Positions 31,560 to 40,229 of a stretch of 64,000 nucleotides of DNA are shown here, piece after piece. The first letter of the stretch is position 1; the number at the start of each line of letters is the position of its first letter. This stretch comes from Streptomyces fulvorobeus. GTDB lineage: Bacteria > Actinomycetota > Actinomycetes > Streptomycetales > Streptomycetaceae. The notes under the pieces were generated by a model. The model did no database searches and was not told the DNA's origin. It saw only the letters and a program-made list of their open reading frames with translations. A program made the translations under genes and the position numbers. The DNA lies in contig NZ_BLWC01000001.1 in NCBI RefSeq assembly GCF_013167895.1, positions 930,001 through 994,000 on the forward strand, in the 5' to 3' direction.

Positions 31560-32798
31560 CTATGCACGGGTGAGCACCACCACGGCGTTCTGGCCGCCGA
31601 ATCCGAAGGAGTGGCTGACGGCCACCTCGACGTCGGCGGGGCGTGCCGCCTTGGCGACGACGTCCAGTTCGATCTCCGGGTCCTGGCTGTCCAGGTTCGC
31701 GGTCGGTGGGATGAGCCCGTGTTCCACCGTGAGGGCCGCCACCGCGATCTCGATCGCGCCCGCGGCGCCCAGCGAGTGGCCGGTCACCCCCTTCACGGAG
31801 GTCACCGCGGGCCCGTCCCCGAGGACTCGGCGGATCAGCCTCGCCTCCATCAGATCGTTGAGCGGGGTGGAGGTGCCGTGCGCGTTGACGTGGTCGACCG
31901 CGTGCGGATCGGCTGCCGCGTCGTCGAGGGCCGCACGCAGCGCCAGCTCCGCGCCGGCGCCGCTGGGTTCCGGCGCGGTCGCGCTGTAGGCGTCGGCCGA
32001 CGCCCCGTAGCCGCTGATGTGCGCGCGGATACGTGCGCCGCGGGCCCGCGCGCTCTCGGGGCGTTCCAGGATCAGGACGGCGGCGCCCTCGGCGGGCACG
32101 AAGCCGTCGCGGTCCACGTCGAACGGCCGGGAGGCCGCCTTGGGGTCACCGCGGCGCGAGGAGAGTGCGCCCATCTGCTGGAAGCCGGAGATGATCGAGG
32201 GGATCAGACATGCCTCGGTGCCGCCCGTGATCACCACGTCGCACCGCCCGGAGCGCAGCAGTTCGCGTGCTGTGCCCACGGCGGTGGCGCCTGACGCGCA
32301 GGCTGTGGCCGTCACGAAGTTCGGTCCGCGGGCCCCGAACTCCATGGCGATGTATCCGGCCGACATGTTGATCGCGAGCATCGGGATCAACATGGCGGAG
32401 ACCTTCTCCGAGCCCTGTCCCAGGAGGACGTGGTGCTGCTTCTCCCAGGACGCGGCCCCGCCGATGCCGCTTCCGAGCACCACGCCCACCCGGGCGCCGT
32501 CCCAGCCGGCCGGGTCGAGGCCGGCGTCGGCCAGCGCCTCGGCCGCCGCGGCGACCGCGAACTGACTGCTGCGGTCCAGCCGCCATGCCTTGCGCTTGCC
32601 GACGACGGCGGCCGGGTCGAAGTCGGGGATCCAGCAGCCGAAGTCGGCCGGGATGCCGGCCAGCGCGGGCACCGGCTGCGCGGCGGTGCCGTCCCCGGCC
32701 TTGATCCGCTCCCAGGACGCGGCGGTGCCGACGCCGGCGGGGGTCACCATGCCGATGCCTGTGACCGCCGCATCGAACCGACCGTCGCCCGCGCTCAT
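31560..32798 (-). CDS. Beta-ketoacyl-ACP synthase II (KASII/FabF type)
   Basis: The 412-residue condensing enzyme has the full Cys-His-His triad: TATACASGATAVG with the nucleophile near residue 167, HVNAHGTSTPLND near 305-317 and VTGHSLGAAGAIE near 339-351. It would extend an acyl-ACP with malonyl-ACP. With the neighbouring ACP, KASIII and desaturase it forms a dedicated fatty-acyl module; ketoreductase, dehydratase and enoyl reductase are not encoded here and could come from primary FAS. Its ATG overlaps the ACP stop codon. Confidence 0.92.
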   Translation of the reverse strand: MSAGDGRFDAAVTGIGMVTPAGVGTAASWERIKAGDGTAAQPVPALAGIPADFGCWIPDFDPAAVVGKRKAWRLDRSSQFAVAAAAEALADAGLDPAGWDGARVGVVLGSGIGGAASWEKQHHVLLGQGSEKVSAMLIPMLAINMSAGYIAMEFGARGPNFVTATACASGATAVGTARELLRSGRCDVVITGGTEACLIPSIISGFQQMGALSSRRGDPKAASRPFDVDRDGFVPAEGAAVLILERPESARARGARIRAHISGYGASADAYSATAPEPSGAGAELALRAALDDAAADPHAVDHVNAHGTSTPLNDLMEARLIRRVLGDGPAVTSVKGVTGHSLGAAGAIEIAVAALTVEHGLIPPTANLDSQDPEIELDVVAKAARPADVEVAVSHSFGFGGQNAVVVLTRA

Positions 32799-33037
32799 CA
32801 GACGGTCACCTGCTTGGCGTCGAGTACACCGGCTGCCTCGGTCAGGGAACTCTTCGCGTGCAGGTCGTCGTCGGTGAGACTGATGCCGAACTCCTCCTGC
32901 GCCACGAGAGTCAGTTCCACGAGCGCGAGCGAGTCCAGTTCCAGGCTCTCGAAGGTGTCCTCCGGTGCGACCTCGTCGGGCTCGATGCCGAAGCTCTTGG
33001 CCAGCAGGCCCACAAGACGGTCGTACGTGCTGCTCAT
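32798..33037 (-). CDS. Acyl carrier protein
   Basis: This 79-residue ACP has the phosphopantetheine attachment motif LELDSLALVELTLVAQEEFGI, with Ser39 in D-S-L, and the predicted four-helix layout. It would carry the growing chain for the KASII and KASIII encoded on either side. The ATG at MSSTYDRL has GAGGAGCAT upstream. It overlaps KASII by one base (TGATG-type junction), so expression is coupled. Confidence 0.93.
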   Translation of the reverse strand: MSSTYDRLVGLLAKSFGIEPDEVAPEDTFESLELDSLALVELTLVAQEEFGISLTDDDLHAKSSLTEAAGVLDAKQVTV

Positions 33038-33102
33038 GTGATGCTCCTCAACGGGTGGGGTGGGTGGGAGGGAGTAACGGCCGGCGGGTGGGACTCGCGG
33101 GG

Positions 33103-34107
33103 TCATGCGGGGGTGAGCGCGGGCCAGCGGAGGGTGCAGGCGCCCCAGGTGAGACCGCCGCCGAAGGCGGTGAGCACGGTGCGGTGGCCGGGGAGCAGCT
33201 CGCCCGTGGTCACGGCGTGCGAGAGGGCCAGGGGGATGGAGGCGGCCGCCGTGTTGCCGACCCGATCGAGGTGGACGGGGCACCGATGGCGCGGCAGCCG
33301 CATCCGGTCCGCGGTGGCGTGCAGGATTCGCAGGTTGGCCTGGTGGGCGATGAGCCGGTCGATGTCGCCGATCTCCCAGCCGGCCCGCTGCGCCGCGGTC
33401 AGCGAAACCTCGGCCATGCGTTCCACGGCGTTGCGGAAGACGGCTTTGCCCGCCATCCGGAAGTACGGGTCCGCCTCGTCCGCGGTGTGTGCGCGCAGCG
33501 GTTCGCGCGAGCCGCCCGAGCGGACGCTGATCAGGTCGCTCCCGGTGCCGTCGCTGCCGAGCACCGGCCTGCCGAGGGCGCCGGGTTCGCCGGCGTCCCC
33601 GGACCGCAGGACCACGGCACCGGCACCGTCGCCGAAGATCGCCCGGGTCGAGCGGTCGGCCGGGTCGAGGATGCCGGAGTACATGTCCGCCCCGATGACC
33701 AGCACGCTGTCCGACGTGCCGGCGGCGATCAGTCCGGCCCCGGCGGCCAGGGCGTACAGGAAGCCGGTGCAGACCGCCCCCACGTCGAAGGCGGCCACGG
33801 TTCCCAGGCCCAGCTGAGCCGCCACCAGTGGCGCGGTGGCCGGGCAGAGGCGGTCCGGAGTGGTGGTGGCCAGCACCACGGCATCCACTGATTCGGTCCC
33901 GGCGGACTTCAGCGCGCGCCGGCCGGCCTCCACAGCGAGGTCCGAGGTGGCTGTGGACGGGTCAGCGACGTAACGCGTCCCGATGCCCGTACGGCTGCGG
34001 ATCCACTCGTCGGAGGTGTCCAGCTCCCGGGCGAGGTCGTCGTTGGTGACGGCGTTCGGCGGCAGCCAGGTGCCGAGGCCGCAGAGCACCGCGGCGCCGG
34101 CGCTCAA
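33103..34107 (-). CDS. Beta-ketoacyl-ACP synthase III (FabH type)
   Basis: This 334-residue KASIII starts chain building by condensing an acyl-CoA starter with malonyl-ACP. The catalytic Cys is in FDVGAVCTGFLYAL near residue 112, His in IAHQANLRI near 247 and Asn in VGNTAAASIPLAL near 277. I chose a TTG start that overlaps the desaturase stop (TTGA) with GGGGA upstream; a GTG five codons in is possible. It lies between desaturase and ACP in a tightly packed operon. Confidence 0.88.
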   Translation of the reverse strand: MSAGAAVLCGLGTWLPPNAVTNDDLARELDTSDEWIRSRTGIGTRYVADPSTATSDLAVEAGRRALKSAGTESVDAVVLATTTPDRLCPATAPLVAAQLGLGTVAAFDVGAVCTGFLYALAAGAGLIAAGTSDSVLVIGADMYSGILDPADRSTRAIFGDGAGAVVLRSGDAGEPGALGRPVLGSDGTGSDLISVRSGGSREPLRAHTADEADPYFRMAGKAVFRNAVERMAEVSLTAAQRAGWEIGDIDRLIAHQANLRILHATADRMRLPRHRCPVHLDRVGNTAAASIPLALSHAVTTGELLPGHRTVLTAFGGGLTWGACTLRWPALTPA

Positions 34108-35183
34108 CGGGTTCCCCGGGCCGGCTCCGCACGCTCCAGCGTGGCCACCTCCTGGCTGACGTCGCCGAGGTAGTCGGCCACGTTCAGGTAGGACCGCAGC
34201 AGCCGTTCCTCCGCGTACGGCAGGCCGTTGCGCACCAGGTAGTCCTTCACCAGCGGCTGGGCGCGGCGCAGGTTCCTGCGGGGCATGGACGGGAACAGGT
34301 GGTGCTCGATCTGGTAGTTGAGCCCGCCGTAGAAGAAGTCCGTGACGCGGTTGGGGACCAGGTTGCGGGAGGTGATCACCTGCCGGGTGAGCCAGTCCAG
34401 TTCCTCCTCCTCGCCGTCGCGCACGGGCAGCCCCTTGTGGTTGGGCGCGAACATCAGCCCCATGTAGAAGCCGAAGACACCCTGGTGGACTGCGACGAAG
34501 GCGATGCCCATGCCTGCCGGGAGGACTGTGAAGACCACGGTCAGGTAGACCGCCAGGTGCAGCGTCAGCAGACCCAGGTCCATGGCGACATAGCGCTTCA
34601 GGGCGCCCTTGCGTGCCGCCACGTATCCCGCGGCGTGCAGGCGCAGCCCTTCCATCAGGATCAGTACGTAGAACATCCACGCCTGGTGGCGCACGATGAA
34701 CCGGCCGACGGTGCCGGTCCGCTTCGTCCGGTCCTTCGCGTCGAAGATCACCTGCCGGCGCAGGACGTCCGGATCCAGCGAGAGGTGGTTGGGGTGGTTG
34801 TGGTGCTTGGTGTGGTGGCTGACCCACCACCCGAAGCTGACCCCCGTGAGCAGGTTGCCGTGGAGGTAGCCGATCACGTCGCCGGCCTTGCGGGTGCGGA
34901 AGATCTGGCGGTGCCCGGCGTCGTGTCCGACCAGGTCCGTCTGGCCGAAGCAGACCGCGAGGTAGACGCCGACGGCCAGCTGCCACCAGCTGTCGCCGAT
35001 CAGTGCGAAGAGGGTCCAGCCGGCGGCGAGGAGCACCAGATTCGCGATGATCTTCAGCGTGTAGTAGACGGGCTGTGCGTCCATGAGCCCGGCCTGCCGC
35101 ACCAGCCGGGTGACCTCCTGAAGGCTGGCGGTCTCCGCCTCCTCGGCCGACGCGGGGCCGGAGGTCCTGTCCAGGGCGCTCAT
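34104..35183 (-). CDS. Membrane fatty acid desaturase
   Basis: The 359-residue integral membrane desaturase has the three histidine boxes that bind its diiron centre: GHDAGH near residue 86, SHHTKHHNHP near 121-130 and YQIEHHLFP near 291-299. Hydrophobic helices lie between them. It would introduce a double bond into the acyl chain, probably on the ACP- or CoA-bound or free fatty chain made by this cluster. Its ATG overlaps the preceding gene's stop and its stop overlaps the KASIII start. Confidence 0.9.
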   Translation of the reverse strand: MSALDRTSGPASAEEAETASLQEVTRLVRQAGLMDAQPVYYTLKIIANLVLLAAGWTLFALIGDSWWQLAVGVYLAVCFGQTDLVGHDAGHRQIFRTRKAGDVIGYLHGNLLTGVSFGWWVSHHTKHHNHPNHLSLDPDVLRRQVIFDAKDRTKRTGTVGRFIVRHQAWMFYVLILMEGLRLHAAGYVAARKGALKRYVAMDLGLLTLHLAVYLTVVFTVLPAGMGIAFVAVHQGVFGFYMGLMFAPNHKGLPVRDGEEEELDWLTRQVITSRNLVPNRVTDFFYGGLNYQIEHHLFPSMPRRNLRRAQPLVKDYLVRNGLPYAEERLLRSYLNVADYLGDVSQEVATLERAEPARGTR

Positions 35184-36154
35184 ATCGCCTCCTCGAGACC
35201 CATGTGGGTGAGCCGGGACCGCTGCATGCGCGTGGCCCACTCGTGTCCGGTCTCCAGCCGCTCCTGGGCGGTGGTGTCCGCCAGACGCCGGCCGGGCCAG
35301 ATCTCGTAGTCGCCCAGCAGGTCCCGGTGCTGCTCGACGCCCTGCTGGAAGATCTCCTCGCGGCCCATCAGCTGTTCGGTCGTCGGCAGCTTGTCCCACA
35401 GGGCGTATCCCTCCCGGATCAGCTCCAGGAGGCGGGGCCGGTCGTGCGGGTTGGCGCGCAGGTGGTCGCGGACGATGGCGCTGCCGACCGTCAGGTGACG
35501 GATCTCGTCGATGCCGGCGCCCCGTTCGATGTCGGCGGCCGCCGGGTCGAAGACCCGCCACTTGCGTTCGCTGAGTTCGGCGGCCGGTGCCAGGACGCCC
35601 TCGACGAGAACGGTCAGGACCAGGACGCCGCCGATGAAGTCCCGCTCGTCGCGCAGCAGGCGCAGTCCGAGATTCTCCAGGGGGACGAGGATCTGTTCCT
35701 CGTCGGTGGCGGCGAGGCGGGCCACCGTACTGAACAACTCCTCCTCGGGGACGCCGAGTTCGAGCAGGTGGCTGCGGAACACCATGGCGTGGCGCGCCTC
35801 GTCGATCAGCTGGGTCGCGTAGAACTCCAGGGTGTCGTTGTCCGGCGCCAGCGCGGTCAGATAGCCGATCGCCCGGGTTGCCTTCTCCTCGGCGACCGAG
35901 CGGTAGGCGAGCTCCCGGGTGAGCGCGTCGTTGAGCGGGCCGGGCCTCCTGACCACGTCCAGCGGCCGGACGTCCGGCGCGTGGCCGAGGAGGTTGCCGC
36001 GCAGGGTCCCGTGCGGAACGGCGTTCAGCCAGTACCGCAGATTGCAGTCGGCCGGGGTGAGTTCGAGGCTCTCCGCACCGTCCAGGAGCGAGGGGGCCCG
36101 CTCCCAGTCGGCCTCGGCGGGGATGCCCGGCGTCGCGGTCGTCGGTGTCGTCAT
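35180..36154 (-). CDS. Ferritin-like diiron protein (second of two in the cluster)
   Basis: This 324-residue helical protein carries iron ligands in RSVAEEKATRAIGYL near 87-101, LIDEARHAMVFRSHL near 115-129 (E-x-x-H), VLVEGVLAPAAEL near 184-196 and GIDEIRHLTVG near 217-227 (second E-x-x-H). It is only distantly similar to the other diiron protein of the cluster. Being inside the operon with the flavin reductase and N-hydroxylase candidates, it is a reasonable candidate for an N-oxidation or N-N-forming step, but this is inference. Overlaps both neighbours by one to four bases. Confidence 0.78.
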   Translation of the reverse strand: MTTPTTATPGIPAEADWERAPSLLDGAESLELTPADCNLRYWLNAVPHGTLRGNLLGHAPDVRPLDVVRRPGPLNDALTRELAYRSVAEEKATRAIGYLTALAPDNDTLEFYATQLIDEARHAMVFRSHLLELGVPEEELFSTVARLAATDEEQILVPLENLGLRLLRDERDFIGGVLVLTVLVEGVLAPAAELSERKWRVFDPAAADIERGAGIDEIRHLTVGSAIVRDHLRANPHDRPRLLELIREGYALWDKLPTTEQLMGREEIFQQGVEQHRDLLGDYEIWPGRRLADTTAQERLETGHEWATRMQRSRLTHMGLEEAI

Positions 36155-36725
36155 CAGGTTTCCTCTCCATCCCTTCCCGCGTGGCGGAAGGTGGACGCGG
36201 ACGCGGACGGGCCTGCGTGCAGCTCGTCGGCGAAATTGACCAGCGGGGCGCCGCCGCGGTGCACGGCGGCGACGACCCGTGCGACCACCAGCTCGTGGTC
36301 GCCGACCGGGACGGTGAGTTCCGGGCTGCACTCCAGCCAGGCCACGGCGCCACTGATCCGGGGCACCTCGTCGGCGCGGACGCCGAGCCATGCTTCCGGG
36401 GGCAGCTGGCCCAGTCCGCTGGGGCGGGTGCGGCGGGCGAAGTGCCGGGCCAGCGGCTCCTGCCCGGCCGCGAGGCTGTTGGCGACGAAGACCCCGCTGC
36501 CGGCTACGGCCCGCAGGCCGCGGCTGCCGGCCCGCAGCATCACGCAGACCATCGGGGGTTCCCCGGGACGGTCCCGAAGGTGCTGACCGTCACACCCTCG
36601 GCCTCGTCACCCACTCCGCAGGTGAGCACCGTCACCCCGGTGACGAAGTGGCGCATCGTGTTGATGACGGCGGCCTCGGCTGTCGCCGGGGCAGACGCGG
36701 GCGGACGTCGCGTGGCCAGGGTCAT
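36154..36725 (-). CDS. Flavin reductase, VlmR type (reading frame broken by one base)
   Basis: The first frame gives MRHFVTGVTVLTCGVGDEAE and GVTVSTFGTVPG, the N-terminal FMN-binding part of the HpaC-like flavin reductase domain. The second frame continues PMVCVMLRAGSRGLRAVAGS, FVANSLAAGQEPLARHF and a C-terminal GDHELVVARVVAAVHRGGAPL, the rest of the same domain. Adding one base at the GGGGTTCCCC run at 36555-36564 restores T-V-P-G-E-P-P-M-V-C-V and 190 residues, the family size. It would supply reduced flavin to the adjacent N-hydroxylase, as VlmR does for VlmH. The flanking sequence is otherwise intact. Confidence 0.82.
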
Positions 36726-37207
36726 GTCATCGCTCCCAGCCTCTTGGCGCCGTGCCCGCCGGCCGTCTCCGCGGCCTCGAAGTCGCTGCGGAAGCGGCGG
36801 TACGCCTGGTGGATCTCGGGTTCGAAGCGCACGCCGAACGGCTTGAGGTAGTTCCCGAACAGCGCCCGGTCCCCGAAGAGGTGGATGGGAATCGCGAGCA
36901 GCGCCCACTCGAAACCCCAGAGCCAGATCCATGCCAGGATCACGAGCCCCTGGACCACCAGGGAGTGCATCACGTTGTAGAGGATGTAGTAGGTCTTGCT
37001 GAGCTCGCCCTTGTGGCGCCGGTACTGGATCGCGCCCGGGATGTAGCCGATCAGGTCGATGTACAGGAACAGTGCGATGGCGGGCAGCCACCGGACCTCT
37101 CCGAGGTGGGTCAGGAACGCGACCGCGGCGACGACGAGACCAAGCCCGTACTCCGCCCGGACGAGCCGTGCGGTCACCGGCGTCATGAACAGGTTCTTGG
37201 TGTCCAT
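36722..37207 (-). CDS. Small integral membrane protein of the azoxy cluster
   Basis: The 161-residue protein has about four membrane helices (roughly residues 20-37, 42-58, 80-100 and 104-120) with HK and HSLV histidines and the loop GYIPGAIQYRRHKGE. The C-terminal 45 residues are polar. The valanimycin cluster contains a membrane protein of unknown role, VlmO; this could be its counterpart, but I base that only on size, topology and neighbours. Histidines near membrane faces (HKG, HSL, HLFGD) would be compatible with metal binding. Overlaps the flavin reductase start by four bases. Confidence 0.7.
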   Translation of the reverse strand: MDTKNLFMTPVTARLVRAEYGLGLVVAAVAFLTHLGEVRWLPAIALFLYIDLIGYIPGAIQYRRHKGELSKTYYILYNVMHSLVVQGLVILAWIWLWGFEWALLAIPIHLFGDRALFGNYLKPFGVRFEPEIHQAYRRFRSDFEAAETAGGHGAKRLGAMT

Positions 37208-37722
37208 CAGCCGACCTGTGCCACGGGAGCCGCGGGCACGGCCGGCGCGGCGGCGGCGACCGCGCGGGCCAGCGCCTCGTCGCCCAGCACCGAACCCGTG
37301 GGGAAGAGACCGAGCACCACCCGGGCGATGGTCTCCTTGATGACCCGCTCGGCGACCGGTTCCAGGATGCCGGCGAGGCTGGGGATGCCGAAGTCGAACT
37401 CCGCGCGGAAGACGACCCGTACCTCGTCACCGTCGGAGGAGACCCTCCAGACACCGTCGAACGACTCGAAGTCCCCGTCGAGCTGGGCGAAGGTGACGGT
37501 GAGGGCCTGATGGTCGAAGTGGTCCGACTCGGTCCAGCGCAGGATGCCGTTGCGGAAGTACACCTCCCAGGCGCTGGTCTCCTCCACCCCGCTGATGCCG
37601 TGGACGGTGACCGAGCGGACCACCGGCGCGTAATCGGGATAGCGGGCGAACTCCGTCACCCGGTCGTATACGGCGTGCGGAGCGATACCGGGCACGCCGA
37701 TGGTCACGTCAACGCCACGCAT
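37207..37722 (-). CDS. SRPBCC/START-fold protein (cyclase-aromatase-like)
   Basis: This 171-residue protein follows the SRPBCC layout: an initial strand VDVTIGVPGIAPHAVYDRVTEFARYPDYAPVVRSV, then FDHQALTVTFAQLDGDFESFDGVWRV near 86-111 and a C-terminal helix ILEPVAERVIKETIARVVLGLFP. The fold makes a hydrophobic cavity; relatives bind lipids or cyclise polyketides. In this cluster it may bind the lipid chain or an unstable nitrogen intermediate. The start overlaps the aminotransferase end by 14 bases. A second SRPBCC gene lies at 46550-47065. Confidence 0.75.
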   Translation of the reverse strand: MRGVDVTIGVPGIAPHAVYDRVTEFARYPDYAPVVRSVTVHGISGVEETSAWEVYFRNGILRWTESDHFDHQALTVTFAQLDGDFESFDGVWRVSSDGDEVRVVFRAEFDFGIPSLAGILEPVAERVIKETIARVVLGLFPTGSVLGDEALARAVAAAAPAVPAAPVAQVG

Positions 37723-39019
37723 GGGCGGTGCCACCTTCGGAAGTCGGGACATACCGGGCTGCCTGCACACGGCAGGCACGTTCGAACGCCGCGAGGAGGA
37801 ACTGCACCTCGGCGGGCGAGAGGACGGCGGGCGGGGTGAAGCGCAGCACCAGATGGGAGTTGAGCGAGTGGTTGGCCACCACGTCCTGCTGGATCAGCTC
37901 GACCAGCAGGTCTCCGGCCGGCCCCGGTTCGGTGAACTCGATGCCCAGAAGCAGTCCCCGGCCCCGTACCTCCCGTACGAGGTCGCCGAAGGTCTCCTGG
38001 GCGATCCGGCGCAGGCCGTCGAGGATCTCGGCGCCCAGGTCGCGGGCCCGGGTGATCAGGTCCTCCTCCTCGATGGCCTCGATCGCGCCGCGTACGGCGG
38101 CCATCGCCAGGGGCATGCCGGAAAAGGTCGAGGTGTGCAGGTAGGGGTCCCGGTCGAAGGCTGCGAAGACCTCCGCCCGCGCGATGACCGCGGAGACCGG
38201 CATGATGCCGCCGCCCAGGCCCTTGCCGCTGAGCAGCACGTCCGGGGTCAGCTGTTGCTCGTCCGCACCCCACCAGGCGCCGAGGCGGCCGAGCCCGGTC
38301 TGGATCTCGTCCAGCACGAAGAGCGCGTCGTGGGTGCGGCACAGCTCCTGGACCGTCCGCAGGTAACCGGGGGGCGGGATGACCACACCCGCCTCGCCCT
38401 GCACCGGCTCGATCACCACACAGGCCCGGCCGGATGCCGCTTCGAGCTGCTCGGCCAGGGCCTCCGCGTCGCCGTAGGGCACGTGGGCGGTGCCGGGGAG
38501 CAGCGGACGGAACGGCTCCTGGAACAGCGCCTTGCCGGTGAGGCTGAGCGCGCCCATGGTCTTGCCGTGGTAGCCGCCGTGGGTGGCGATCAGCCGGTCC
38601 TTGCCCCGGGTGCGGGCGATCTTGATGGCCGTCTCCACGGCCTCGGCGCCCGAGCAGGCGAAGTGCACCCGGTCGAGCCCCGGCGGGGCCTTGGCCACCA
38701 GTGCGTCGGCGGCCAGCGCCGCCTGCGGTTCGAGCAGAACCCGGGTCGCCACCGGGTTGCGGTGCAACTGCTCGACGACGTGCCGTACGACGGTGGGGTG
38801 GCGCGCGCCCATCAGGAGGACGCCGTAGCCGCCGCAGTTGAGCAGCCGACGGCCGGACGCGGTGGTCACCCAGGCACCCTGGGACTCGGTCTCCAGTTCG
38901 CCGCCGAGGAGTTCGCCGAGAGTGGCACGCCCTTTGCTCAGGCGAGTGCGGTACAGCCGGCCGATCTCTTCACGGCCGGGTGTCTGTGCGGGCAGGACAG
39001 TGGTCACGACGCTCCTCAT
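37709..39019 (-). CDS. Class III aminotransferase (probable fatty aldehyde transaminase)
   Basis: This 436-residue PLP enzyme resembles acetylornithine and diamine transaminases. It has FACSGAEAVETAIKIARTRG near 121-140, THGGYHGKTMGALSLTGKA near 147-165, LFVLDEIQTGLGRLGAW near 234-250, and the PLP lysine in LSGKGLGGGIMPVSA near 264-278. With an aldehyde dehydrogenase-fold enzyme and a fatty-acyl module in the same cluster, the economical role is converting a long-chain aldehyde into the amine that is later N-hydroxylated. It overlaps the N-hydroxylase candidate by four bases. Substrate inferred from context. Confidence 0.88.
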   Translation of the reverse strand: MRSVVTTVLPAQTPGREEIGRLYRTRLSKGRATLGELLGGELETESQGAWVTTASGRRLLNCGGYGVLLMGARHPTVVRHVVEQLHRNPVATRVLLEPQAALAADALVAKAPPGLDRVHFACSGAEAVETAIKIARTRGKDRLIATHGGYHGKTMGALSLTGKALFQEPFRPLLPGTAHVPYGDAEALAEQLEAASGRACVVIEPVQGEAGVVIPPPGYLRTVQELCRTHDALFVLDEIQTGLGRLGAWWGADEQQLTPDVLLSGKGLGGGIMPVSAVIARAEVFAAFDRDPYLHTSTFSGMPLAMAAVRGAIEAIEEEDLITRARDLGAEILDGLRRIAQETFGDLVREVRGRGLLLGIEFTEPGPAGDLLVELIQQDVVANHSLNSHLVLRFTPPAVLSPAEVQFLLAAFERACRVQAARYVPTSEGGTAHAWR

Positions 39020-40152
39020 GCCAGACGCAGCGGCCGGCCATCGGTGTGTTCGATGAAGGGCTCGGTGAAGGTGGAACGGGACGGCGGGTGGAAGGAGAGG
39101 CCGTGTGAGGCGGCCGCCAGATAAGCGACGTCGCCGGAGCCGATGAAGGCCATCCCGCCGAGGAGCTCCACCGCGCGGCCCACGGCGTCCCGGATCGCGT
39201 CCTGCGCCCCGTACCGCGCGACCAGGGCCCGGCCCAGGCCCTCGTTGCCGACCGAACCGTCCATGATCATGCGGGCCGTGCCCTCGGTGAGGAGGGTGGC
39301 CGTCTCGTAGCGGGCGAGGAGTTCGGCGCGTTCGGTGTCCGTGCCGCGGCGGCCCTCGACGACCCGTTCGACCAGCGCTCCGGCCATGCCGACGTAACAG
39401 GCGGTGATGAGCAGTTCGAACCAGATGAAGCCGACCGTCTGGAGCTCGTCCAGTTCGCCTGCGTCGCCGAGTTCGGTGCGCATGACCTGCTGCTCGTCGA
39501 CGAAGACGTCCTCCAGCCGCACCTCGTCGCTCTCGGCGCCGGCCAGGGCCCAGCTCGACCAGAACGGTTCCACCGTCAGGCCCTCCGCCTGCCGGGGCAC
39601 CAGGAGTACCGCCATGTCGGTGGTGCCGTCCGCGTTCGGCAGGGCGGCGCTCGCGGTGAGCAGGTCCATCGAACCGGAGAGGCTGCAGGGCTTCTTGGAC
39701 CCGCTGATGAAGTAGCCCTTCTCGGCGGGCCGCGCCTGGACGGTGGGGCTGAGGATGCCCCGGCCCGGGCGGCCCTCGGCGAATCCCGAGGCGACCAGCA
39801 GCCGCTGCTCGACGATGCCTTCGAGCAGGGCCCACTCGACTCCGCCGCTCTGCAGGCTGTCGGCGAGCGAGAAGAGTGTGGCCACCGAGAAGTGGTGCAT
39901 GGTGGTGGCCACCGCGAGGGAGGGGGCGGTGGCGCCCAGCGCGATGGTGACGGCGACGGCCTCCAGGGGCGTGGCGCCGCTTCCCGAGTACGCGCAGGGG
40001 ATGACGAGCCCCGGGCCCCCGTGCGAGCGGAAGAGGCCGATGGCCGGGCTGCCCGGCTTCTCCAGGTCGGCCAGTGGCACCTCTTCGAGCTTGCCCAGCA
40101 GGCCGGGCAGGTATTTCTCGCAGGTGCGCCGGGCCGTGTTCATTGAGCGCAT
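39016..40152 (-). CDS. Acyl-CoA dehydrogenase-fold flavoprotein, VlmH-type N-hydroxylase candidate
   Basis: The 378-residue protein has the acyl-CoA dehydrogenase architecture: an N-terminal helical part, SGSKKPCSLSGSMDLLTASA near 150-170 where the flavin-contacting strand lies, VRLEDVFVDEQQVMR near 214-228 and a C-terminal helical bundle. The catalytic Glu typical of true dehydrogenases is not evident. Valanimycin VlmH, an isobutylamine N-hydroxylase, belongs to this superfamily and works with a separate flavin reductase, which is encoded three genes away here. The proposed reaction is N-hydroxylation of a fatty amine. AAGGAG precedes the ATG by eleven bases; it overlaps the aminotransferase by four bases. 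Confidence 0.82.
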   Translation of the reverse strand: MRSMNTARRTCEKYLPGLLGKLEEVPLADLEKPGSPAIGLFRSHGGPGLVIPCAYSGSGATPLEAVAVTIALGATAPSLAVATTMHHFSVATLFSLADSLQSGGVEWALLEGIVEQRLLVASGFAEGRPGRGILSPTVQARPAEKGYFISGSKKPCSLSGSMDLLTASAALPNADGTTDMAVLLVPRQAEGLTVEPFWSSWALAGAESDEVRLEDVFVDEQQVMRTELGDAGELDELQTVGFIWFELLITACYVGMAGALVERVVEGRRGTDTERAELLARYETATLLTEGTARMIMDGSVGNEGLGRALVARYGAQDAIRDAVGRAVELLGGMAFIGSGDVAYLAAASHGLSFHPPSRSTFTEPFIEHTDGRPLRLA

Positions 40153-40229
40153 GACGTCGTCTCCTTGGGAACATCTCTGTGCGGACCCCGGGGCCCGGTC
40201 CGGCCCCGGTCCCCCGGAAGGGCCGCCCT

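Noticed and set aside
37709..39019. Second argD
   Set aside because: It is a class III transaminase, but its position inside the azoxy operon and clear sequence difference from argD argue for a pathway-specific enzyme.
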